Position numbers and translations under genes: made by a program. A stretch of 64,000 nt of DNA, from assembly GCA_018350325.1 (NCBI GenBank), contig JAEVLN010000044.1, forward strand, positions 150,668-214,667, given 5' to 3'. The stretch is from Globodera rostochiensis. Its lineage: Eukaryota; Nematoda; Chromadorea; Rhabditida; Heteroderidae. The notes under the pieces are model-generated. The model did not search any database. It had not been told where the DNA came from and saw only the letters and a program-made list of their open reading frames with translations. Shown piece by piece: positions 37,127 to 47,154 of this stretch (positions are counted from its first letter, which is position 1; every line of letters begins with the position of its first letter).

Positions 37127-40100
37127 ATGAAAAACGACGACGGGAAGGGCGGAGAAGAAGGGAAAGAAGAAGAAGGGCTTGAGATTGAAGTAGAAATATT
37201 TCGGAGAGAAGGTGAAGCCAAAAGTGGAAAGAAGAAAGAACACTTAGCAATAGAGGCGAAGGAGTCAAAGGTGAAGGCACAGTCCAATGTGGACGAGGAG
37301 GAGAAGCAAGCAGAGGAGTTGAAGAAAGCCTCGGAAGAAAAAGAAGAGGAGTTGAAGAAAGCCTCGGAAGAAGAAGAAGAGGAGTTGAAGAAAGCCTCGG
37401 AAGAAGAAGAAGAGGAGTTGAAGAAAGCCTCGGAAGAAGAAGAAGAGGAGTTGAAGAAAGCCTCGGAAGAAGAAGAAGAGGAGTTGAAGAAAGCCTCGGA
37501 AGAAGAAGAAGAGGAGTTGAAGAAAGCCTCGGAAGAAGAAGAAGAGGAGTTGAAGAAAGCCTCGGAAGAAGAAGAAGAGGAGTTGAAGAAAGCCTCGGAA
37601 GAAGAAGAAGAGGAGTTGAAGAAAGCCTCGGAAGAAGAAGAAGAGGAGTTGAAGAAAGCCTCGGAAGAGAGAGTGGGCCCAGCAAAAGGAGTGCGATTTA
37701 TGGAGAAATCGGAGAAAGAAGGGGCGGACGAAATGGAACGGTTAGAAGAGTACGAGAGAAAATTGCGGAGGAACACAAAAGAGGCGCTGGAGTTAGTGGA
37801 CAGGCTGTGCGAGTTGCAGCAGGGACAGCCGACCACACCGGAGGCAATTCATCTGGGGAATTTGGCCAGAGCCCCGGGGGAATTTGGCCAGAGCCTCGGG
37901 GGAATTTGGCCAGAGCCCCGGGGGAATTTGGCCAGAGCCTCGGGGGAATTTGGCCAGAGCCCCGGGGGAATTTGGCCAGAGCCTCGGGGGAATTTGGCCA
38001 GAGCCCCGGGGGAATTTGGCCAGAGCCTCGGGGGAATTTGGCCAGAGCCTCGGGGGTTGGCCAGAGCCTCGGGGGAATTTGGCCAGAGCCTCGGGGGAAT
38101 TTGGCCAGAGCCTCGGGGGAATTTGGCCAGTGCCTTGTGGGAATTTGGCCAGAGCCTCGGGGGAATTTGGCCAGAGCCTCGGGGGAATTTGGCCAGAGCC
38201 TAGGGGAATTTGGCCAGAGCCTCGGGGGAATTTGGCCAGAGCCCCGGGGGAATTTGGCCAGTGCCTTGTGGGAATTTGGCCAGAGCCTCGGGGGAATTTG
38301 GCCAGAGCCTCGGGGGAATTTGGCCAGAGCCCAGGGGGAATTTGGCCAGAGCCTCGGGGGAATTTGGCCAGAGCCCCGGGGGAATTTGGCCAGAGCCTCG
38401 GGGGAATTTGGCCAGAGCCCCGGGGGAATTTGGCCAGAGCCTCGGGGGAATTTGGCCAGAGCCCCGGGGGAATTTGGCCAGAGCCTCGGGGGAATTTGGC
38501 CAGAGCCTCGGGGGAATTTGGCCAGAGCCTAGGGGGAATTTGGCCAGAGCCTCGGGGGAATTTGGCCAGAGCCTCGGGGGAATTTGGCCAGTGCCTTGTG
38601 GGAATTTGGCCAGAGCCTCGGGGGAATTTGGCCAGAGCCTCGGGGGAATTTGGCCAGTGCCTTGTGGGAATTTGGCCAGAGCCTCGGGGGAATTTGGCCA
38701 GAGCCTCGGGGGAATTTGGCCAGAGCCCCGGGGGAATTTGGCCAGAGCCTCGGGGGAATTTGGCCAGAGCGCCGGGGGAATTTGGCCAGTGCCTTGTGGG
38801 AATTTGGCCAGTGCCTTGTGGGAATTTGGCCAGAGCCTCGGGGGAATTTGGCCAGAGCCTCGGGGGAATTTGGCCAGAGCCTCGGGGGAATTTGGCCAGA
38901 GCCTCGGGGGAATTTGGCCAGAGCCTCGGGGGAATTTGGCCAGAGCCTCGGGGGAATTTGGCCAGAGCCTCGGGGGAATTTGGCCAGAGCCTCGGGGGAA
39001 TTTGGCCAGAGAGCCCGGGGGGAATTTGGCCAGAGCCTCGGGGAATTTGGCCAGAGCCCTGGGGAATTTGGCCAGAGCATAGGGGGAATTTGGCCAGAGC
39101 CTCGGGGAATTTGGCCAGAGCCTCGGGGAATTTGGCCAGAGCCTCGGGGGGAATTTGGCCAGAGCCTCGGGGAATTTGGCCAGTGCCTCGGGGGAATTTG
39201 GCCAGAGCCTCGGGGGAATTTGGCCAGAGCCTCGGGGGAATTTGGCCAGAGCCTCGGGGGAATTGGCCAGAGCCTAGGGGAATTTGGCCAGATGCCTCGG
39301 GGGAATTTGGCCAGAGCCTAGGGGGAATTTGGCCAGAGCCTCGGGGGAATTTGGCCAGAGCCTCGGGGGAATTGGCCAGTGCCTTGGGGAATTTGGCCAG
39401 AGCCTCGGGGGAATTTGGCCAGAGCCCGGGGGAATTTGGCCAGTGCCTTGTGGGAATTTGGCCAGAGCCTAGGGGGAATTTGGCCAGAGCCTCAGGGGGA
39501 ATTTGGCCAGAGCCTCGGGGGAATTTGGCCAGAGCCCCGGGGAATTTGGCCAGGAGCCTCGGGGGAATTGGCCAGAGCCCCGGGGGAATTTGGCCAGAGC
39601 CTCGGGGGAATTTGGCCAGTAGCCCCGGGGGAATTTGGCCAGAGCCTCGGGGGAATATTGGCCAGAGCCCCGGGGGAATTTGGCCAGAGCCTCGGGGGAA
39701 TTTGGCCAGAGCCCCGGGGGAATTTGGCCAGAGCCTCGGGGGAATTTGGCCAGAGCATAGGGGAATTTGGCCAGAGCCTCGGGGGGAATTTGGCCAAGAG
39801 CCCCGGGGGAATTTGGCCAGTGGCCTTGTGTGAAGTTGGCCCAGAGCCCGGGGGAAATTTGGCCGAGAGCCCTCGGGGAATTGGTCCATTGCCTTGGTGG
39901 GAAATTTGTCCAGAGCCGTCGGGGTAATTTGGCCCAGAGCCTCGGGGGAATTGGGCCAGAGCCTCGGGGAAATTTGGCCAGAGCCTCGGGGGAATTTGGC
40001 CAGAGCATAGGGGAATTTGGCCAGAGCCTCGGGGGAATTTGGCCAGAGCCCCGGGGGAATTTGGCCAGTGCCTTGTGGGAATTTGGCCAGAGCGCCGGGG

Positions 40101-43100
40101 GAATTTGGCCAGAGCCTCGGGGGAATTTGGCCAGTGCCTTGTGGGAATTTGGCCAGAGCCTCGGGGGAATTTGGCCAGAGCCTCGGGGGAATTTGGCCAG
40201 AGCCTCGGGGGAATTTGGCCAGAGCCTCGGGGGAATTTGGCCAGAGCCTAGGGGAATTTGGCCAGTGCCTCGGGGGAATTTGGCCAGAGCATAGGGGAAT
40301 TTGGCCAGAGCCTCGGGGGAATTTGGCCAGAGCCCCGGGGGAATTTGGCCAGTGCCTTGTGGGAATTTGGCCAGTGCCTTGTTGGAATTTGGCCAGAGCC
40401 TCGGGGGAATTTGGCCAGAGCCTCGGGGGAATTTGGCCAGAGCCTCGGGGGAATTTGGCCAGAGCCTCGGGGGAATTTGGCCAGAGCCTAGGGGAATTTG
40501 GCCAGTGCCTCGGGGGAATTTGGCCAGAGCATAGGGGAATTTGGCCAGAGCCTCGGGGGAATTTGGCCAGTGCCTCGGGGGAATTTTGCCCTCCCCTCCA
40601 GCGCACAACAATCCAACGGCTGCCTGTGACAAACGATCGCGCAGAGACGGTTGATAGTGGCGAGCTGAGAAGAGCGTTGGTTAGAGGAGTGAATCAAATT
40701 GGGGAAAAGGCCGCGGGGGACGGAGGGATGGCCAAAACGGACATCGGCGAGGGGTCAGTTTCCCAGATGCAATCACTGCTTGAGAATGTTGTCCTTTCCA
40801 TTGTTCAGCAACGACTTCGACGTGGAGTCTGTGTCTTTGAGCAGCCGTCTGCTGCTCTCGCCCACCGACTGTCTGCTGCTGCCCGGGCACGTTCTGCTGC
40901 TGGTCGACACTCAGCTGGGCCTTTCGCTGGTCTCTCTCCAATCGCGCCAACTGATCAAAAACATTTGTCCACCGGAGAATGGCCATTGGCGAAACGCACA
41001 GTGCGCGTGTTTGGGCGGAGACAAAGGCCAAGAGCAAAGAGTCATTTATGTAAGAAGCATTGGGAAAAAGCCACTCATTCATTTATGCACCAGGTACTGC
41101 TCGAGCACAGACGCCCGAAGGATGGGGCAAGCGAAGGGAGTGGCATTTGCCGGGAGAGGGCACGTAGCAGACTCATCCCGGAAGAGGAGTTCGACAGGAA
41201 GCCGAGGTCTGCCCCCGTCAACAACGCGGATACGGAAGTCGCAAGGGACATTCAAGCGCAGCAGAACGGAAGAGAAGCCCAAACGGAATTTGCGCATTTC
41301 GTTGGTCGTTTCTCATTGCCAGACATGGAACTGATCGATCGCATTGAAACGCCAAAGTGAGTGGGGGGAGGCGGAGGGGGAATGGCAAATGCCGATATTA
41401 TGGGGGGGGGGGCAAATGCCGATCATTATGGGGGGGGGCAAATGCCGATATTAAGGGGAGGGGCGGGGGGGGGGGGCAAATGCCATCATTATGGGGGGGG
41501 GGGGTAGAGGGGGGGGGGAATGCCGATCATTATGGGAGGGGGCAAATGCCGATCATTATGGGGGCGGGCAAATGCCATCATTATGGGGGGGGGCGGAGGG
41601 GGGGGGGCAAATGCCGATCATTATGGGGGGGGGGCAAATGCCGATATTAAGGGGAGGGGCGGGGGGGGGGCAAATGCCATCATTATGGGGGGGGGGGGGT
41701 GGAGGGGGGGGGGGAATGCCGATCATTATGGGAGGGGGCAAATGCCGATCATTATGGGGGGGGCAAATGCCGATCATTATGGGGGGGGGCAAATGCCGAT
41801 CATTATGGGGGGGGGCAAATGCCGATCATTATGGGGGGGGGCAAATGCCGATCATTATGGGAGGGGGCAAATGCCGATCATTATGGGGGGGGGGAGGTGG
41901 AGGGGGGGGGCAAATGCCGATCATTATGGGAGGGGGCAATGCCGATCATTATGGGGGGGGGGGGAGGTGGAGGGGGGGGGGCAAATGCCGATCATTATGG
42001 GGGGGGGGGAGGTGGAGGGGGAGGGGGAAATGCCGATCATTATGGGGGGGGGCAAATGCCGATCATTATGGGGGGGGGGGCAAATGCCGATCATTATGGG
42101 GGGGGGGAGGTGGAGGGGGGGGGCAAATGCCGATCATTATGGGAGGGGGCAATGCCGATCATTATGGGGGGGGGGGGAGGTGGAGGGGGGGGGCAAATGC
42201 CGATCATTATGGGGGGGGGAGGTGGAGGGGGGGGGGAAATGCCGATCATTATGGGGGGGGGGGCAAATGCCGATCATTATGGGGGGGGGGCAAATGCCGA
42301 TCATTATGGGGGGGGGGGGAGGTGGAGGGGGGGGGCAAATGCCGATAATTCATTATTTGCATCCCTTCCCTGGTGGTTGCGAGAGCATGTGGTCACACAG
42401 TGCCGCCTTTGCTTTGTGGCGCAGACCGAATGCCTTTATTTGGCCGCCAACACGCCCAACCAGGGTTTTCTGTACGAGCTGAACATTCACCAGGGAAAGT
42501 GGACAGAATGCGCCGGCACAAAACGATTTAAAAACTATTCCGATTTGCATCCGTTCGCCGTGGTGGGTAAGTGGAAGGGGGAGGGAGGTAAGGGGGGGGG
42601 GGGGTAAGTGGAAGGGGGAGGGAGGTAAGGGGGGGGTAAGTGGAAGGGGGAGGGAGGTAAGGGGGGGGGTAAGTGGAAGGGGGAGGGAGGTAAGGGGGGG
42701 GGGGGTAAGTGGAAGGGGGAGGGAGGTAGGGGGGGGGGTAAGTGGAAGGGGGAGGGAGGTAAGGGGGGGGGTAAGTGGAAGGGGGAGGGAGGTAAGGGGG
42801 GGGGGGTAAGTGGAAGGGGGAGGGAGGTAAGGGGGGGGGTAAGTGGAAGGGGGAGGGAGGTAAGGGGGGGGGTAAGTGGAAGGGGGAGGGAGGTAAGGGG
42901 GGGGGTAAGTGGAAGGGGGAGGGAGGTAAGGGGGGGGGGTAAGTGGAAGGGGGAGGGAGGTAAGGGGGGGGGGTAAGTGGAAGGGGGAGGGAGGTAGGGG
43001 GGGGGGTAAGTGGAAGGGGGAGGGAGGTAAGGGGGGGGGGGGTAAGTGGAAGGGGGAGGGAGGTAAGGGGGGGGGGGTAAGTGGAAGGGGGAGGGAGGTA

Positions 43101-46100
43101 AGGGGGGGGGGGTAAGTGGAAGGGGGAGGGAGGTAAGGGGGGGGGGTAAGTGGAAGGGGGAGGGAGGTAAGGGGGGGGTAAGTGGAAGGGGGAGGGAGGT
43201 AAGGGGGGGGGTAAGTGGAAGGGGGAGGGAGGTAAGGGGGGGGGGGGGGTAAGTGGAAGGGGGAGGGAGGTAGGGGGGGGGGGTAAGTGGAAGGGGGAGG
43301 GAGGTAAGGGGGGGGGTAAGTGGAAGGGGGAGGGAGGTAAGGGGGGGGGTAAGTGGAAGGGGGAGGGAGGTAAGGGGGGGGTAAGTGGAAGGGGGAGGGA
43401 GGTAAGTGGAAGGGGGAGGGAGGTAAGGGGGGGGGGTAAGTGGAAGGGGGAGGGAGGTAGGGGGGGGGTAAGTGGAAGGGGGAGGGAGGTTAGGGGGGGG
43501 GGGTAAGTGGAAGGGGGAGGGAGGTAAGGGGTGGGGGTAAGTGGAAGGGGGAGGGAGGTAAGGGGGGGGGGGGGTAAGTGGAAGGGGGAGGGAGGTAAGG
43601 GGGGGGTAAGTGGAAGGGGGAGGGAGGTTAGGGGGGGGGGTAAGTGGAAGGGGGAGGGAGGTAAGGGGTGGGGGTAAGTGGAAGGGGGAGGGAGGTAAGG
43701 GGGGGGGGTAAGTGGAAGGGGGAGGGAGGTAAGGGGGGGGTAAGTGGAAGGGGGAGGGAGGTAAGGGGGGGGGGGGTAAGTGGAAGGGGGAGGGAGGTAG
43801 GGGGGGGGGTAAGTGGAAGGGGGAGGGAGGTAGGGGGGGGGGGGGTAAGTGGAAGGGGGAGGTAAGGAGGAGCGGGGGGGTAAGTGGAAGGGGGAGGGAG
43901 GTAAGGGGGGGGGTAAGTGGAAGGGGGAGGGAGGTAAGGGGGGGGGGTAAGTGGAAGGGGGAGGGAGGTAAGGGGGGGGTAAGTGGAAGGGGGAGGGAGG
44001 TAGGGGGGGGGGGTAAGTGGAAGGGGGAGGTAAGGAGGAGCGGGGGGGTAAGTGGAAGGGGGAGGGAGGTAAGGGGGGGGGGGGTAAGTGGAAGGGGGAG
44101 GGAGGTAAGGGGGGGGGGGGGTAAGTGGAAGGGGGAGGGAGGTAAGGGGGGGGTAAGTGGAAGGGGGAGGGAGGTAGGGGGGGGGGGGTAAGTGGAAGGG
44201 GGAGGTAAGGAGGAGCGGGGGGGTAAGTGGAAGGGGGAGGGAGGTAAGGGGGGGGGGGTAAGTGGAAGGGGGAGGGAGGTAAGGGGGGGGTAAGTGGAAG
44301 GGGGAGGGAGGTAAGGGGGGGGGGTAAGTGGAAGGGGGAGGGAGGTAAGGGGGGGGGTAAGTGGAAGGGGAGGGAGGTAAGGGGGGGGGGTAAGTGGAAG
44401 GGGAGGGAGGTAAGGGGGGGGGGTAAGTGGAAGGGGGAGGGAGGTAAGGGGGGGGGGTAAGTGGAAGGGGGAGGGAGGTAAGGGGGGGGGTAGTGGAGGG
44501 GGAGGGAGGGTACGGGGGGGGGGTAAGTGGAAGGGGGAGGGAGGTAAGGGGGGGGGGGTAAGGGAAGGGGGAGGGAGGTAAGGGGGGGGGGGTAAGTGGA
44601 AAGGGGGAGGGAGGTAAGGGGGGGGGGGTAGGGTAAGTGGAAGGGGGAGGGAAGGTAAGGGGGGGTGGGGTAAGTGGAAGGGGGAGGGCGGTTAAGAGGG
44701 GGGGGTAAGTGGAAGGGGGGGAGGGAGGTAAGGGGGGGGGGGTAAGTGGAAGGGGAGGGAGGTAAGGGGGGGGGGTAAGTGGAAGGGGGAGGGAGTAAGG
44801 GGGGGGGGGTAAGTGGAAGGGGGAGGGAGGTAAGGGGGGGGGGTAAGTGGAAGGGGGAGGGAGGTAAGGGGGGGGGGGTAAGTGGAAGGGGGAGGGAGGT
44901 AAGGGGGGGGGTGGTAAGTGGAAGGGGGCGGGAGGTAAGGGGGGCGGGGTAAGTGGAAGGGGGACGGGAGGTAAGGGGGGGGTAAGTGGAAGGGGGAGGG
45001 AGGTTAATGGGGGGGGGTAAGTGGAAGGGGGAGGAGGTAAGGGGGGGGGGGTAAGTGGAAGGGGGAGGGAGGTAAGGGGGGGGGGGTAAGTGGAAGGGGG
45101 AGGGAGGTAAGGGGGGGGGGGGGGGGTAAGTGGAAGGGGGAGGGAGGTAGGGGGGGGGTGTAAGTGGAAGGGGGAGGGAGGTAAGGGGGGGGGGGTAAGT
45201 GGAAGGGGGAGGGAGGTTAAGGGGGGGGGGGGTAAGTGGAAGGGGGAGGGAGGTTAGGGGGGGGGGTAAGTGGAAGGGGGAGGGAGGTAAGGGGGGGGGT
45301 AAGTGGAAGGGGGAGGGATGGTAAGGGGGGGGGGTAAGTGGAAGGGGGAGGGAGGTAAGGGGGGGGGTAAGTGGAAGGGGAGGGAGGTAATGGGGGGGGG
45401 TAAGTGGAAGGGGGAGGGAGGTAAGGGGGGGGGTAAGTGGAAGGGGGAGGGAGGTAAGGGGGGGGGGGGTAAGTGGAAGGGGGAGGGAGGTAAGGGGGGG
45501 GTAAGTGGAAGGGGGAGGGAGGTAAGGGGGGGGTAAGTGGAAGGGGGAGGGAGGTAAGGGGGGGGGGTAAGTGGAAGGGGGAGGGAGGTAAGGGGGGGGG
45601 GTAAGTGGAAGGGGGAGGGAGGTAAGGGGGGGGGTAAGTGGAAGGGGGAGGGAGGTAAGGGGGGGGGGGGGTAAGTGGAAGGGGGAGGGAGGTAAGGGGG
45701 GGGGGTAAGAGGGCGGGGAATGGCTGACCTTTCGGACAATCCAAACTTCTCGGGTCTCCACCCGGACAAATTCCCTCCCGATTTGGCGCCTGTTGGAGCC
45801 CTCTCAAGTGCAATATTTTGGTAAAGCTTTATTTTTTGCTCAGGTCCGGTGACGGAGCTGCTGCTAGTGGAGACCAATCGCTGTTACGTTCAGCTGGTAA
45901 TGAACGTCTCCCGCCCACCCCACCCAACCAGAGCATTTGCCTTTGTCAGATGTCCGTCTACGGGTCAAAGGTCGTCAACGATCGAATGTTGGGTCTCTGC
46001 GAGCGTCCCGGCTCACTTTGTGTGGACGAACGTGGCAATTTATTTGTCTTTGACCGAGCCAACTCCAAAGTCGGCCTCTACTCGCGCACTTACCTCGAGA

Positions 46101-46279
46101 AAATGGGCGACATTGCACTCGTGGAAAGGGCCAACTGTCGGCTGAGTGCGCGCGAGGGAGTGTTGGCGGTGATGTGCGGGGTGAGTCGGGAATTGAAGCT
46201 GCACCGCTACTCGGAAGCAAACAGAACTGTGGACGATGCCGGAGAGGAACGGCACAACCGTTCGGGGAGAGGACTCTGA
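37127..46279 (+). CDS. Coiled-coil protein with C-terminal NHL-like beta-propeller; minisatellite-inflated
   Basis: ATG at 37127 opens MKNDDGKGGEEGKEEEGLEI and a Glu/Lys-rich coiled coil with about 11 copies of ELKKASEEEEE, then LEEYERKLRRNTKEALELVD. After the 22-bp array come TIQRLPVTNDRAETVDSGEL and, past a 65-bp intron (GTCAGT...TTCAG), propeller-like blades: LLLSPTDCLLLPGHVLLLVD. Exon 42425-42566 (TECLYLAANTPNQGFLYELN), exon 45844-45896 (PVTELLLVETNRCYVQL) and exon 45950-46279 (ERPGSLCVDERGNLFVFDRA) join in phase. P-x-x-LxVDxxGNLFVxDxxN is NHL-type. Stop 46277-46279. The joins around 41350-42425 are uncertain. No RING or B-box is seen, so it is not a classical TRIM-NHL protein. Confidence 0.6.
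37315..37671 (+). repeat. 33-bp coding minisatellite encoding ELKKASEEEEE, about 11 units
   Basis: Near-identical units (GAGTTGAAGAAAGCCTCGGA core), in frame with flanking unique coding sequence on both sides. The repeat extends a charged helix or coiled coil by about 120 residues. Only the first unit differs (EEKEE). Confidence 0.85.
37855..40588. repeat. 22-bp minisatellite, about 124 units, with higher-order structure
   Basis: Core GGGGAATTTGGCCAGAGCCT. Variant units (GAGCCCC, GTGCCTTGTGGG, GAGCCTAGGGG, GAGCATAGGGG) recur in ordered blocks; segments near 40005-40240 and 40290-40570 are long near-duplicates. As 22 is not a multiple of three and the unit has no stop, long ORFs appear on both strands (up to 937 codons, minus). 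On the plus strand the TAG of the CCTAG variants breaks it. A CCCTCCCCTCCAG acceptor-like site follows the array, favouring an intron, but no good donor precedes it. The segment 39830-39960 is full of indels. Confidence 0.88.
41361..42352. repeat. About 28-bp G-rich minisatellite in an intron
   Basis: Unit GCAAATGCCGATCATTATGG followed by a run of 6-12 G. Some units carry an insert GAGGTGGAGG. It starts a few bases after a GTGAGT donor (41357) and ends before the NHL exon at 42425. The G-run lengths vary freely, so ORFs across it are accidental. Confidence 0.85.
42567..45715 (+). repeat. About 35-bp minisatellite made of repeated 5' splice donors, about 90 units
   Basis: The intron is 42567-45843; the first GTAAGTGG is the real donor (exon ends GTGGTGG|GTAAGTGG, the next exon continues in phase at 45844). 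The unit is GTAAGTGGAAGGGGGAGGGA, then GGTAAGG and a G run. Almost every unit repeats the donor GTAAGT plus a second GTAAGG. A few units have lesions (GTAGTGG, GTAAGGGAAGG), clustered at 44490-45010. No TTAGGC telomere repeat. Confidence 0.9.
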
Positions 46280-47154
46280 TGAATGTTTTGATTTGATAAC
46301 CTCCAAAATCTATTTCTTCATTGCTAAGACTGACAGTGATCAAGTCTCAAAATCTGTGATCGTGCTTAGGATCACTCTCGTTTAATCTTTGACACGTCCA
46401 TCTTGATTGCGACACTCCCCCCCCCCCTTCCCCTCCCCCCAAGGGTTATTTCTCTTCACCCTTCCACTTCCTTCTTTGCCTCCGGGGATACTTCTCTTTA
46501 CCAATTCCCTTCCACTTCCTCCTTTGCCACCGGGGATACTTCTCTTTACCAATTCCCTTCCACTTCCTTCTTTGCCCCCGGGGATACTTCTCTTTACCAC
46601 CCTTCCACTTCCTTCTTTGCCCCCGGGGGTCCCGCACCCAATTTTAAACCAAAATAAGTAAATTGTCTGCAAATGACCAGTGAAAAAGTGATGACATCAG
46701 CGGGTGGATAGAATGCGAAGTGACCTTCGGGAAAGACGGGGAGGGGGGGGGGGGAGGGGTTGGAGATCGATTGGACGTGGGGAGCGAAGAGAGTTGGGTT
46801 GGGTTGAGTGCGCAAAAAGGGCGACGCTGAGACGCCGCGGGGGGGGGCGCCGGAGGGGATGCAAATAAAAACAATGGACCATTCGTTCCCGCCCCTCCCT
46901 TTTGCATTTCACTCCGTTCAATCGCCTAATTTGTAAGCGAATTGCTTTTGCCGAACATTTGGTTTATCCATCGTCCGCTGATTATCCGAACTTTCTTCAA
47001 ACGACGCGTCTCTTTTTTGTTGTTCAATCCACCAAATTCGGCTGCTTCGGTCATGTCAAAACGCCCTTCCACCGAATTAGGGCGAGTTTAATTGGCACAT
47101 TGTAAAGTGCCGTATTATTCGGCTTTTATGGCTTTTCCCTTCGCTTACTTTCAG
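46280..47154. other. Intergenic with a small minisatellite
   Basis: Between the NHL-like stop and the first recognised CRAL-TRIO exon. It holds about four copies of a 48-bp repeat at 46447-46640 (CTTCCACTTCCTTCTTTGCC, CCGGGGATACTTCTCTTTAC) and G/C runs near 46740 and 46840. A 5' exon of the CRAL-TRIO gene may lie at about 47050-47090 but is not established. Confidence 0.5.
46447..46640. repeat. 48-bp minisatellite, about 4 units
   Basis: Tandem copies of a unit containing GGGGATACTTCTCTTTACCA and TTCCACTTCCTTCTTTGCCC with few differences. It is non-coding and lies in an intergenic region. Confidence 0.75.

Noticed and set aside
37793..40606. 937-codon minus-strand ORF (SGQIPPRLWPNSPEALAKF repeats)
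   Set aside because: A stop-free 22-bp unit keeps frames open on that strand by chance; no start context, splice context or unique flank supports it.
41491..42607. Plus-strand Gly-rich ORFs (GGGKCRSLWGG repeats)
   Set aside because: Poly-G minisatellite in an intron; frames change with every homopolymer length difference.
42567..45715. Telomeric or subtelomeric G-rich repeat
   Set aside because: The unit is not TTAGGC-like and the array lies inside a gene with in-phase exons on both sides.
42528..45761. 1077-codon minus-strand ORF of Pro/Leu/Ser/Thr repeats
   Set aside because: It is the complement of the donor-repeat intron; in-phase exons on the plus strand flank it, and G-run lengths vary freely, which no real coding repeat would tolerate.
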